The notes: generated by a model not told the origin, from the letters alone. A stretch of DNA of 64,000 nucleotides from Lanius collurio (GCA_020086605.1 JACBWW010000049.1:2161380-2225379); one strand, 5' to 3'; counted from the stretch's first letter, positions 1-10,992 are shown. Numbers and translations are program-made.

Positions 1-59
1 GGACCAAATTTTGCAACTTTCATTGAATATACTATTCATGTATCCAAAGGCAAAATTTG

Positions 60-245
60 TTCCTATCTATCAATCTACCTACTATTTTATCTACTATCTG
101 TCTGCTTAACTCTATTAATTAGTTAATGTTTGTAAAACACTCAAAAGATGTAAAGCCCTATAGAAATGCTAAGTATTATAATTATTGTTATCTGACTGCT
201 GTATCTCTTTACCTATCTAGCTATCTACCTTCTCTATCTATTATA
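60..245. repeat. Degenerate TATC/CTAC tetranucleotide-like low-complexity DNA
   Basis: Two patches (about 60-110 and 200-245) are built of imperfect TATC, CTAC and TATT units such as CTATCTATCAATCTACC. They look like an old, decayed tetranucleotide microsatellite. The patches flank and fill the loop of the inverted repeat described separately. Confidence 0.6.
115..190 (+). repeat. L3/MIR-type old retroposon tail, plus-strand copy
   Basis: The order of blocks TTAATGTTTGTAAA, then GCCCTATAGAAATGCTAAG, then TATTATAATTATTG follows the 3' end typical of ancient amniote L3/CR1-L3 or MIR-type elements. In those, a 'TAATGTTTGTAAAGCGCTTTG' block leads to 'GCTATAGAAGTGC' and a run of ATT units. The match is from memory of the family, so the exact family is uncertain. 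Its 5' 22 nt (115-136) are exactly reverse-complementary to 295-316. Confidence 0.5.
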
Positions 246-316
246 ATAACAATAATACTTAACACTTATATAGTGTTCTTAATCTTCAAAGTACTTTACA
301 AACATTAACTAATTAA
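241..316 (-). repeat. L3/MIR-type old retroposon tail, minus-strand copy
   Basis: Read on the minus strand from 316, this repeats the block order of 115-190: TTAATGTTTGTAAA, then GTACTTTGAAGA, then a CTATATAAGTG block, then ATT units. The outer 22 nt are a perfect inverted match to 115-136 and the inner part is roughly three-quarters identical by eye. The two copies therefore face each other tail to tail across a loop of about 50 nt. The ORF that spans both arms has no protein-like character. Confidence 0.5.
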
Positions 317-1402
317 TCTAATCTAGTCATCTTGCAAACAACTCTTTTAACAAACCAGTGGTTGTTTCTGTAAAATAAAATTCTTTGCAAAAAGAAGAAT
401 CATACTTTGGGGGGGTTATTTTGCTTAGGTTTGGCTATGATAAGGTAATAAATATGTATTAAAGCAAAGCAGCAAGAAGATAGATGAGAAAAGCTCTGTC
501 ACTAGGTAACGTAGAGCTTATAACGTGTTGCAGTTACAGACCATGAAGATGTCTCCTGGTCAGCATATTCCTGAATTCTGTGCTTACTTTTAATAGAGAG
601 AATTCCTGCTACAGAATTGTGATTTTTTTTTCTATTTTTTTTTATAAAGAGCTGTGAAATGCTTCTTCAAGTTTCCTTTTTCTAGATTATTCTCTAACCA
701 GAAGCAAGGCCAAGGTTGTAAAATGGAACAGCTCAAGCTGAGCTCTTTAGCCCCACATTTGCAACTTAGGCAGCTTTTTCTGTCCTTACAGAAACTGTGG
801 TGATGGTGATGCAGAAATTTCAAATTGTACTTAAGGGCAATGGGGCAAGGAGTCCAAAACCACTGAGGGGAAGAGACCAGCTTACTTTTAAAACAAATGC
901 ACCCTGAATAGCTCTGCTGATCTTCATCTAGACTCACACTGGCACTGAGAAAAGACAGTGCTCAGTGTGCATTTTCACAGCATCCTGGAGGTGCAAAGTG
1001 GAGATTAAAAAGTGTGTGAATGGTTTTGGGGGCAGACATATGGGTTACCTTTGTGCTTCTGAACAAATGGAGGACATACATTCAGGTCAAGCACTGCTTT
1101 GACAATGGTCACCCAACTGCCTGACTTGGTTTTAGACTGTAATTTTCAAGAAAAATCTTTTACAGAGAGGGGTGAGAGAGCTGTCCTCTGCTATTTGAAT
1201 TGGGACTAAGAAACAGCCTTGGCTCTGTTACTCCTGAGATGGAAGGCACAGACTTAATGAAAGCTTATTCAGACTTTATGTGGCTTTTTCAACACCACCA
1301 GCACCAGAGAGAAGAAAATGAAACAAAAACAAATAGAAAAAGATTCTGTTTTCCACTTGATGAAAAAGTAGGTTTTTCCTTATATTTTTTTTTTACTCTG
1401 TA
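317..1402. other. Unassigned noncoding DNA
   Basis: No gene, recognisable transposon or clear simple repeat apart from short T runs near 625-645. The open frames here are short and lack protein-like composition. Confidence 0.6.
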
Positions 1403-1530
1403 TTTTTTTCTTCTTCTTCTTCTTCTTCTTCTTCTTCTTCTTCTTCTTCTTCTTCTTCTTCTTCTTCTTCTCTTCTTCTTCTTCCTCCTCCTCCTCCTCC
1501 TCCTCTTCCTCCTCCTGTTTTTTTTTTTTT
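1403..1530. repeat. (TTC)n/(CTC)n homopyrimidine microsatellite with T run
   Basis: Positions 1403-1516 contain only C and T. They include 21 uninterrupted TTC units (1408-1470), then four more TTC units and a block of CTC units. A single G at 1517 precedes 13 T. The opposite strand is all purine (GAA/GAG). Tracts of this type can form intramolecular triplex DNA and are length-unstable. The overlapping ORFs rich in Leu/Phe on the plus strand and Arg/Lys on the minus strand are artefacts of this repeat. Confidence 0.97.
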
Positions 1531-1707
1531 GATATTTTTCTCTCTGTCCTACGTATTTATTTACATAGACAAAATGTCCCTGCACAGTTCTGGTAAGAGC
1601 TGACCTAAAAGCCATTTAGGTTTCTCCACTGAGCTTTCCCAAGGCAGCCAGCCAGACAAATGGCAAAACTGTGACCACTATTGGACAGATAATTTTGTCT
1701 CTATGAA

Positions 1708-1709
<2 letters not shown>

Positions 1710-1735
<26 letters not shown>
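1710..1735 (+). repeat. A(26) homopolymer
   Basis: An uninterrupted run of A follows ATGAATT. It could be the tail of an old retroposed sequence, but I see no target-site duplication and no recognisable body upstream, so it is called only a homopolymer. Confidence 0.9.
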
Positions 1736-1738
<3 letters not shown>

Positions 1739-4700
1739 TAATTTTTCAGCAATTCATTTCTCAAGATCTCTTTCTCCACCAGCTGGATTAACATAAATCA
1801 TACCTCCTCCAACTGAAAGAACCAACAAAGTTTTTTATTGCATTCTCAGGGTCTCTTGCAGCTATGGATACATTTTTCCAGGTACAGGATCAAAGAACCT
1901 CTTTACCACTGCAGAAGATTTCAGAAGTACAGCTGCCATTCATGGAGCAGAGCTGTCATCCTGCAATAGGTATGTTTTTAAATGAAAAATGAAACAAAAC
2001 AAAACAAAAAAAAGTGTCATTAAAGGCAACGACACAGGGCTGAATTCAGGCTGTGCATCATTCATCCTGTCATCTGGAATAGAATGGCATATTGAGTTGG
2101 AGCAATTACAGGCAAATCAGGCTTCCAATACAATCAATGCAATAAGCAGCTGTGCTGTTTGTGTTACAAATTCACAGATGATCTGAATGTGGTTCCTGTC
2201 AGTCAGGCATGACAGCCAGCTAGGCTGAAATCCAGGTGATACGGGCTCAGCCACACACTCCCCGAGTCACCTTGTACACAAAACCTAATCTAACCCCAAC
2301 CTTCACATCTCATTTTTTCTCCAGCAGTACACTTCATAAATATAGTGCTTTGATGGTCTTAAATGTTATACCCAGCAGGGCTTGAAAATGAAAGTGTTTA
2401 GTTGAAGCTATGGTTGCAAATGAGAAACATGTACCCAGTTGACATCTAATAGTAAGGGGTGCATTGAGGTGTGAGGCGTATATAAACATATAATTAAAGG
2501 TTGAGGATGGAAAAAAAATTGGGTCAGGAATCCAGGAGACTTTGTCTAGAAAGGGTGAAGATATCACTCAATGTTTGAAAAATATTAGACTCCTTGGAAC
2601 ACACTTGCAGAAGTGACATATCTCAAAAGTAGACAGGTGAAGCTGATGCAGAAGAGACTTGGATCCTCTTTAGAGCAGCAGTAAAGGAATTATAAATTAT
2701 TTAACTTGGGATAGGTGGGATGGGGCTCCCTGTTCTCATTTTGACCCCTGCATTCACTACAGAGTGTCCTTAACAAATACAACCACAGCTCCTCCTCCTC
2801 CCACCTCCTCCTCTCTACTCCTTAGAAAGGTTCCTGGAATGTTTCTTAGAGATGGGAAAAAAGCCCCCCTTAGGCTGAGCACACAGAACTCCACGTGCAG
2901 AAGCCCAAACCTCCTGGTTTGTGTGAATTCAAGGCACTTTTCAGAGCAACTGTTACTTACATGCTCCCTTCAGTGACGCAGAGGAAGACAGAACGTGTTT
3001 TTAATTGCAAACTCAAATGGTTATGCATGGGTCTTATCATGCTTGTGAGAACTTGTTCTCCCCCAGCCATCCCTCTCCTCCCCACTGAGACAGCCTTGCC
3101 AAAACCCTGCCTGAGAGTGGTCACAGGGAAAACACAAAGCCTCGCAGGGATTTGGGGAGTAGACACTGATCTGTCAGAGGTGTCACCAGAACTGGATATA
3201 TCTGCTGATCTGTTACCACTTGCTAATTACGGATTCGGCAGCTAATTGTCATAAATCTTGGTAAGAGATGAGGAATGAGGCAGAGTTCTTAAAGCAGCAT
3301 GGCCTGGATTGGTTTGCATCTGCAGGAATGATCGTCCTCATGCCAGGGCTCTGCTGCTGTGTGATACCTCAGTGAATACCTGTATTGTTACAAGTGCCAA
3401 TTTGTTCCCAACAGCATTTCTGACATTCCTTTGCAGGAATGGTGAGTGTCCAGGACTGTAATACACTGACTTGTTGAAGGATTTTGTTTAATAAACCCAG
3501 AGATGCTGGCAGTCACAGCCAAGCAGATGTTTTACAGAATGAAATCTTGCACCCTTCGTCAGCCTGACCTTCTGGTCCACCATTCAGAAAGAAAAGCACT
3601 GCTGTGCCAAGCAGGATTGAGGTCTCATGCCTTGACTGTGCAAACCCACAAATCAGGCACTGCCTCAGTGAGGGTAACACTCTTTGTATGTGATTCAACC
3701 TGTCAGAGTTTGAACTTGGAAAGAGAGGACTTGATTCAGCTTTAGGTATCCTTTCCAACGTTTCAGCCATGTCTAGTTCCCCACCATCTTACTCCACCTG
3801 ATTTCAGTGTTTCTCTGAGTCTTGAAAGCTGCAGTTCCAGTGGTGGAAAGGGTAAAACCAAGCCTTTCACATCTCAAAGGCATTGAATCTACTCGAATGT
3901 TAAGCAACTTCTCAGGAAATCAAGTCCCTTCAGGGTATGTGCAGTTGAATATACAAAAATAACTACTTGAAAGATTCTCTGGGTCTAAGGATCACAGGCT
4001 CTGTATTCATGTGAACCAGTCTTCAGATAAAAGATCAGAACTAAATTTCTGTTATTTTTTGACTGGCTTTTCATTTGGAGAGAGTAGAATCAAGGTTGTA
4101 TGCAGAAGAAATATGTCTCTTAACAACTAAATCTTGGTTTTTAGAAACTTTGTTCTGCTTTTTATTTCCTAGTCCTTTTCCTGTTTTCAGCCACTTTTTG
4201 TAATGTTTTCATCAAGTCCAAGGTTTTATCTAGACTAAGATTACCAACTGCTTTTGGAAATAAAAACTAATATCTGTCACATATTCCACTGAAATCTGCC
4301 AAATTTTCCAGGTAGAAAGACACAACAATCTATTTTAAGACTGGTTTTCACTAAAGCTGGCTGAAAGCTTCCACAGTGGAATGTTTGTTTATTTTCCCAG
4401 ATGAAAAAGCTGATTCATAGTAATTCAAACATTTTGCTGAGATGGTTCAGTTTTGATTCAAACTTCAAGCAGGGCACAATTAACCTCTAATGAGTAGATT
4501 CCTGCCAGGAATTAGACTTGCAAGGTGCTGTGGCCTGGTGGGAATGATCTCCTCTGGAACCCGTCAACACATCAGGGTGGTGGCCAGCAGGGGATGAGAA
4601 ACCTGAAAATGTTTAAACAATTTGTATTTAAAAGTGGTGATGTTTTCTGGTTGATGGAAAAGGAGACAGATGGAGGCCAGAACAGCATTACTCAATTCTT

Positions 4701-5887
4701 CCCTGAGCTTCCATGTCTGTCCATCTAGCTGTCTAAAAATCAGGATCAATTGCTTTGTCAGGATAAAGTAAATATAGGGAGTTTATTCTGAATGAAAAAT
4801 AAATTCAACATTAAAATATTGAAACCTGGTCTACAGAGAATGATTTTCTTATACAAAATACTAGAGCTCATAACAATTCATGGCCATTAATGTGCATTAA
4901 TTGTTTAATTAAAAAAGGGTTAATCCTTCTCTGGGAAATGTAAAATTATTTCTTGGGTATGAGGGGGGAAATTTTTCTCTGTATATTATTAAGCACACAC
5001 AGGTGAAAGTATTTCTGACTAAATTCTCCAACATACATTTTCCATTTCTGAAGGCAAAAGCATTTGTGTACTGCATCTATCTTGCAGAAAGCAGAGATGC
5101 ACATCAACAGACACCAAAAAAACCCAAGCAATGAAAATTAGCCTCCCACACTTCCAGACATAAAAAAAAGGTAATTGAAAACAAAAATTGGTTGCAAAAT
5201 ACCTGTTTTGAAATTTATGCCACTGTGATTTTTCGGAAAAACCTTGAAAAAGACCAGAAATACCTTCTTTGCTTTAGAGTGAGATAGTTTTTAGTTCTGA
5301 TTTCACCTAAAAAACCTCATAGGAAATATTTTGGGGTTGACATAAGGCAAGTCAACTATCCTCAGCCATACTTCCTCTTCTTTTTTGGTAGTAGTCTATG
5401 CCAGCCCTGTAATATCAGGATTCATGCAAAATGTCAATGAACTGGATCAGTAACTTTCCACAAGAGAATAACTCTTGACTTATAAGTAATCTCAGAATCT
5501 GGACTAAAGTACCAGAAAATTTAGTTTTGTTGATGCATTAACCCTCCATTTAGTGCTGAGCTCCCACCGGAGTGAGGAAAACCCCAGGAAACACATTGTG
5601 GCCCAAAGAACTTGAATCTCTTGGTTTGTTCTTGCTGCTCTGGGGAGGCCAAGTGAGGAGCCCCAAAGCTTTCCCTGCTGCAGGTGGTTTCCTTCCAGCA
5701 CGGTCACATCCCTTCTCCCAAGCGTGTGTGCAGTGTGACGGCGTGTGCAGGTGGCTGCATGCCCCTGGAAACCACATCACCCACAGGCTGACATGTGCTG
5801 GTCCCTTTGGAGCTGGCTGTGCCCCACCAAACACCCACGTGTCCCAAAAACCAGAGCTGGGCCTTGTAGCTTCCATCTCTGGCAATC
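1736..5887. other. Unassigned noncoding DNA, 4.1 kb
   Basis: I see no gene or recognisable transposon. Short A-rich (about 1990-2012) and T-rich patches occur. Many short frames on both strands overlap without any sharing protein-like composition. Confidence 0.55.
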
Positions 5888-5907
5888 CTTTTCCTTCTTC
5901 TCCCCAG

Positions 5908-5952
5908 ATCCAAACCCAGCCTCTGGCGCTGATGACAAATGCAGCAGCCAGG
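5908..5952 (+). other. Candidate 45-nt micro-exon (splice-site pair only)
   Basis: A strong-looking 3' splice site ends at 5907: a pyrimidine-rich run CCTTTTCCTTCTTCTCCCCAG. A plausible 5' splice site follows 45 nt later, AGG|GTGAGA, with GT at 5953-5954. Forty-five nucleotides is exactly 15 codons, so inclusion would keep frame. Two of three frames are open, one reading PNPASGADDKCSSQ. The surrounding 350 bp is more GC- and CpG-rich than the rest of the window. No gene family is recognised. Splice-like pairs arise by chance in 64 kb, so this is a candidate, not a gene call. Confidence 0.2.
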
Positions 5953-7629
5953 GTGAGACGAGTGGTTAAGTTAAAAATGATTTAACACTTTGCAGGCTGC
6001 TGTCCCAGGTGATTATACATTCTCTGCATTTGTTTGGCTGGAAATATGGAAAATTAATTAGTAGCAGAAGGGTATAACTTTGCCAGCCATTAACTGAATT
6101 ATAAGTAAGTGTTTTCTTTGTCTGGCAATATCTTACCTTGTCCTTGTGCCAAAAATATCTCATAACTTGGTATTATATTCTCTGAAGACAACCTTTTCAA
6201 TGACTTTATGAGTGAAATACTGTAATACCAGTAGGAATGGATTTTTTTTTTCCTTCTTTCATTTTTTTTGGTGTTGATGAAAGGGGATATAGCTACATTT
6301 CTGAAGGTCAGATGTTTGGAACCAAAAGCTGCTTTCTCATTCAGTTTTTCTTTTCAATTGTCAATGAAAAATTAAAAAAAAATCCCAGCTAATGATAAAA
6401 ATCCCTAGGAAAACAAGAAAAGGAGAATATTTTTTAAGTCTAACTATTGTTTACATATTTTCTGATGGAAAGTAAATGTCATAGATATCTTGTAAAGAAG
6501 AGAGAACCAGGTTTGTCATCTGCCTTCAATATTTATTTCATAGTGAGCAGTATTACAGCTGTAGTGCCTTCTATCTGCAAATTTACTCTAGAACAAAGAT
6601 TGATGTAGCCTGATATGTGTTTCACTATTAAAAAAAGTGAAAGACAAAACAAGAAAAACCTCATCTCTTGCTCTACACTGTTTTTAGAAGGCCTTTATAA
6701 AGCAGTCATCTCCTAATTGGCCTGATGTCCATTCAATAACAGAGGTACAATCACATTATCTTTCGTCCACTTAGGCCTTAATGCTTGGTCAAAGCTTCTC
6801 TCTTCCATCATTTCTGGAAGTCTCTAAACCCAGTCTGCTTTGGATGGCAGGTGGGAGCTGAGGCCATCTCCTGCTGACTCTCCTGGTTCCCTGGAGCAGG
6901 TATTTTCTGGCTTCTGGACGTTAAGCTGCACGTGCTTCTGGCCATGGGTATAAAATGCAACTCATGGGAACCAGGGGTGAATTATCAGAGTGACAAATGT
7001 GGGCCAGGCAGAGCATTTGGTGCCTAATGGATCACCCATTGTCTCACAGAACTAGGGAATGGTCTGAGAGGATGTCTGGGACGTTCCTTGCTCCCCTTGC
7101 ATGCACAGGCATACACCATTCATCAGGCTCTCTGCAGCAAATCGCCCACGAGTACCTGCCTGCTTTCAGAATTAATCAGTGTTGACTTGGAAGCACTTTC
7201 ATCTGCATAAAAAATCTCTCCCCCACCCCCTTTCCCTTCCTTGTGCTGAGACAAGCTACCATGGGTGCTGCAAGTACAGTGGAGGTGCTGTCTAGACACC
7301 CAAGCACCTCTGAGCATGAGACTTGCCATGCACTAAAGGTTGTTGGCAGGCTCATCACCCACTCCCTTGGCCAAGGCTCCAGCCACAAAAGCCATGTCTA
7401 GTCAGTTGAATGTGCTTTCAAATGTCAACATTTAGACTGATTAGCAAATACAAGAAAAGATCTCAACGGTGGCAAAACCCAAAAGTGTCTAAGGGAGAAT
7501 TTGCAAAGGGTTTGAGCAAGTTGGTCTGCGTAGAGCTTGCTGAGTTTTCTTGCCTTGCAACACAAAGTGAGCCAAATTCCTCACTGCTAGTGGATCTTTG
7601 TGGTGTCTACTCAGGGACCATGGGAGAGC
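5953..7629. other. Unassigned noncoding DNA, 1.7 kb
   Basis: No gene or transposon recognised. Short T runs lie at about 6241-6270. The short frames at 6997-7388 on both strands are not protein-like. Confidence 0.55.
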
Positions 7630-8425
7630 TGCTTGGAAGGGATTTCTGGAGGTCACCAGCCCAGCCTCCATCCTGCAGATGGCCCTTTTCCAACGCCAAA
7701 GAAGGCCAGTCATGGATTTATCTAGATGAGTCTTGAAAATCCCCAAGGGCTGAGATTTCACAGCCTTTCTGGGCTGTAACCTGCTGGTCACACTCCTACT
7801 AATGTAGCCCAGCAAAAATTTATTGTATGTGTTGTTATCTCACATTCAGTTTGGTGCCCTCTTTGAAGCAGGGCTGTTATTTAGCCCATCTCCTGCCTCT
7901 GTTGGTTCACAGGGTAATTCTATCCCAGGTGCAGAAATTAGACTATATTTGCTGTACTTCATGTGGTCTCTGCTGCCGCAGTCTTCAAGTCTTTAAAAAC
8001 CTGCCTGTCTTGAAGATCTGCTGTTCAGGTTATCAGCTACTTGTAATATGCTCGTTACCAGCCACTAAACAGACATTGAGCTGCATTTGACAACCATTTG
8101 TACTCAGAATCAGACCAATTTTCCACTTGTCTGGTAGTTTATTCCTTCTCCAGCTTCCTAATGATAGTGCTGTGGGTGACAAAATCCTTCTATATTAAAG
8201 ATATGTAGTATCTGCTGCTCTTTCCTTGTCCTTACAGCCAGTCAATTAATTACAGAAGGCAATCAGGTTGGTGAACAATGATTTGCCCCAGACAAATCCT
8301 TATTTGTGATTGCTTCTTGTCATTCAGTAGATTGGAAATGGACACCAAGAGGATGTGCCCCCCGACCCTTCCAGGGTTTGAGGTGAGACTGACCAGTGTA
8401 GAGCTCCCTGGTCTTCCCTTTATTC
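7630..8425 (-). mobile_element. CR1/L3-type LINE relic with broken reverse-transcriptase ORF
   Basis: Read on the minus strand this is the decayed second ORF of a CR1-like LINE (Jockey superfamily), which would have encoded the endonuclease-reverse transcriptase. Near 8400-8363 the translation VSLTSNPGR matches the family's 'YRPVSLTS' region. At about 8299-8256 GFVWGKSLFTNLI corresponds to the conserved 'GFTKGKSCLTNLI' block. Just downstream LTGCKDKERAADTTYL corresponds to the 'TGWVDEGRAVDVVYL' block, with in-frame stops. Near 7785-7712 LGIFKTHLDKSM matches the C-terminal 'SLEIFKTRLDKAL'. The 3' end, read GACCTCCAGAAATCCCTTCC, lies at about 7660-7630. Much of the central RT is missing or scrambled and frames shift, so it is dead. 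It is older than the short CR1 tails elsewhere in the window. Confidence 0.8.
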
Positions 8426-8944
8426 GCATTCTCATGGAATTGCTCTGATGCCTTTCAGTGATTTTAGGCCCAGTGAGCTTCAGCCTTCGTGACATTACCC
8501 AGACTGAAGTACCCACTCCATTTTGACTCAAGAAAGAACACAGGAAAGGCACAGGACTTCTCGAGACCTCTGCCTGGAGCCCGCCATGCGTGCTCTTGCA
8601 GCTCACCCTGAAGGTGCAGGAAAACCCACCAGGCCTTACAACTTTACACAGAAGTTTTTCAAGAGGTTTGTTTTATGGTTGACGTGTGAAGCCATAGAGT
8701 TCCTTCCCCCCTCTGTGCTCTGTGTGTTGGGAAGCCACCTCCCCTCGGTATGGTGCAGAGAATGTGTCTGGTTGAGGGGGAAGTGGGCTTGCAAATCCTC
8801 TTTTGTGCGAGGCACAAAGGAAAAGGGGTGGCTTGTAGTGTGCAGCAAAACGAGAGGAGGCTCTCTGCTCTCTTCAAAGGGCTTCCTCTTCCCCTTCTCT
8901 CTCTATTGTGAATTCTTTAAAAAGACCACCCTTCCCTTCTGCAG
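8426..8944. other. Unassigned noncoding DNA beside LINE relic
   Basis: The LINE relic may continue here on the minus strand, but I find no motif to confirm it. The plus-strand open frame 8523-8990 (155 codons) has no recognisable domain and overlaps the relic's edge. A pyrimidine-rich run at 8880-8944 ends in CAG and is treated as a possible splice acceptor for the next entry. Confidence 0.5.
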
Positions 8945-9011
8945 AGTGAAAACATCAAAAAGAATGGTGTGGTGGGGTATTTCCTTGTGAGCACTGACTT
9001 ACCTTACAAAG
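8945..9011 (+). other. Candidate 67-nt exon (splice-site pair, one open frame)
   Basis: A good 3' splice site (CACCCTTCCCTTCTGCAG, ending at 8944) is followed 67 nt later by a good 5' splice site, AAAG|GTGAGG, with GT at 9012-9013. Exactly one frame is open across the stretch; it reads SENIKKNGVVGYFLVSTDL and then a few more residues. The other two frames hit stops. I do not recognise the protein. An exon this length would shift the reading phase by one. The evidence is only the splice-site pair and the open frame, both possible by chance, so it could equally be a lncRNA exon or nothing. Confidence 0.25.
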
Positions 9012-9169
9012 GTGAGGAGTTCACAGGAGGTTCTCTCTTGTGAAGCATGTTCTGGCTGCCTGGCTTTGAATGCTGAGCTCACTGGGAAAAGGTTCTTACA
9101 TCTTCAGGCAAGCAGCTTTGCTACAAAGCCAAATCTCTCCCTCCCACTTCCTACTTACCCAGCAATTTA

Positions 9170-9330
9170 TCATTTAATTTAATTTTTAAATTTTATTTTT
9201 ATTTCATTTTATTTTATTTTTATTTTTTCCATTTAATTTCTCTTCAATTTTATTTTTAACTTCATAATTTTATAATAATTTATTTCTTTTTTTCATTTAA
9301 TTCAACTACATATTTATTTATTTTGTTTTG
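9170..9330. repeat. ATTTT/ATTTA-rich low-complexity tract
   Basis: About 160 bp made mostly of TTTTA, ATTTA and TTTAATT units with few G. It looks like decayed pentanucleotide repeat or AT-rich low-complexity DNA. Confidence 0.85.
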
Positions 9331-9876
9331 GACAACACTAAAACATCTTAAACCTTCAGGGTTTTGTGAGTTTTTATATGGAGGTAGCGACAAAACCTGA
9401 AGTGCAACAGAAAAATAAGATTTCCAACAGAAATCTGATTTTGAAAGATTTTTTCTTTTATTTATTAAGGTACATTTACATGTGAGGATGTGAATCTATC
9501 CCATCTCAGGATATGGGGAAGAGATAAGTTTGCTCATGCTTGTTTCAGCATAAGATTTTGATTGTTTTATTGGCTAATAAGCTTAGCAAGAACAGTCAGC
9601 AATCAACCAGCTGTATCAAATTCTTCAGTAAGTTGGAGTTTAAGTTTAATGTCATTAGAATAGCTCCAAAAGCCTCAATTTCCTCTGTTTTAGGGCAAAC
9701 TTGATGGCAATTAAACTGTGAGAGGTTTTTTTTTCCCCTTTTGTGTTTTTATCCTTAAGGGTAGAACTGTCACCCAAAAATCAGGGTCTGTGGCCAAGGA
9801 TAAGGCAGAAAGACCCTCTTCAATCCATCAGTCCACATCTTTTAATGCTTGCTCTATGGTACAAGACTGTATATAT
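9331..9876. other. Unassigned noncoding DNA
   Basis: Nothing recognised apart from short T-rich patches. Confidence 0.5.
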
Positions 9877-9936
9877 GAATAAAAATATATTAAATATACA
9901 TGGTATATATATACATTATATATATGTGTGTGTGTA
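9877..9936. repeat. (TA)n-(TG)n compound microsatellite
   Basis: Imperfect TA dinucleotides (GGTATATATATACATTATATATA) run into TGTGTGTGTG. This is typical compound alternating purine-pyrimidine DNA. Confidence 0.85.
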
Positions 9937-10419
9937 AAGACAGACAATGGCTAAAAATAAATTTTATCCATTAAACTCTTGAGGATGAGTCTCCATGGCT
10001 TACCTTGGTGCAAGTATATTAGTTCTCACATCTAATGGGTTTTTGGATGTTCCCTGTCCTGTTGCAAGGATCATTTGCCTCCTCATGAAGCCACTGCCTC
10101 AGCACTGCATCATGTTGGAGGGCAAGCTCAGGCTGATTTTCACAGTGGCAAAGTTTTGAAGAAGGGAAAAAGAGACTGGAAACAGATGGAAATTGCTAAT
10201 CAACTATGAGAGTTACCAAAACCACCCAGGATTTCAGCTCAAGCATGTTATCCTGGAGCAGCCAGGTGAGGATGTCAGATTCAATACCACGTGTCCCTGA
10301 GTACCAAAGTGACATTTGGAATTTGGTTATCTAGACCTAAGAAAAAGTGTTTCCCCTTCACAACCCCCCACTACTCCTACCTATCACAATATCTATCTTA
10401 TTCACAATCAGTGTTATGT
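9937..10419. other. Unassigned noncoding DNA
   Basis: Nothing recognised. Confidence 0.5.
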
Positions 10420-10486
10420 CAATGGTTGGACTCAAAGATCTGAGAGGACTTTTCCAACCTTAATTATTCTGTGATTCCATGATTCT
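10420..10486 (+). mobile_element. CR1 3' terminal fragment
   Basis: GGTTGGACTC, then GAGAGGACTTTTCCAACCTTA, then ATTCTGTGATTCCATGATTCT is the extreme 3' end and 8-bp repeat tail of a bird CR1 in sense orientation. Only about 67 bp remain, as expected for severe 5' truncation. Confidence 0.85.
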
Positions 10487-10992
10487 AAACTTGAGCTCCA
10501 TCCAAGATGCCTCAGAGCCCAGAGAGTTGCTTCAAGCTAAATCCCAGCTGTGACTCAGTCTCACAGCAGAATTCATATAAATGTGTGGATCACACTGGGA
10601 GCCAGTTGTGCAATAGCAGGGGGGGAAAAACTAAGAACAGATCCTCTCTGTTCAGGTGGCAGTCATGAACCTAACCAATCCATCTGGGTAAAGCACAGAG
10701 GAAATCCTTAATCAGGGGCTAAATGCAAAGGATCTGATTTTAACCCATGTCATGGAGGTTGGCCAGAGCATGTGAGCATTTCTGAACTCAGAAGTGCTGA
10801 ATGGAGAATCAGTTTCTGCCCTTGTCAGCACTTTGGTCTGTGTGTGGTTTCCCCATTGCCATTAGCTCCAGGCATTTTGGAAATTGTATTCCTCCTGCAA
10901 GGCAGAGTGGGAAGGGCTGACAAGGTGGGTCAAAATATTGAGTAATGAGGATAATTAATCAAGGGTCTTCTTCAGAATTCCTATTTGATGTT

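Noticed and set aside
1200..1615. Poly-Leu/Phe plus-strand ORF and poly-Arg/Lys minus-strand ORF
   Set aside because: Both are translations of the same TTC/CTC microsatellite on opposite strands. There is no non-repetitive protein-like sequence.
5572..5985. 137-codon plus-strand ORF in the GC-rich patch
   Set aside because: At least four other open frames overlap it on both strands, as expected from local GC content. Only the splice-site pair inside it was kept as a candidate.
8523..8990. 155-codon plus-strand ORF
   Set aside because: It has no domain and overlaps minus-strand frames and the edge of a LINE relic. The candidate exon at 8945-9011 is open in a different frame.
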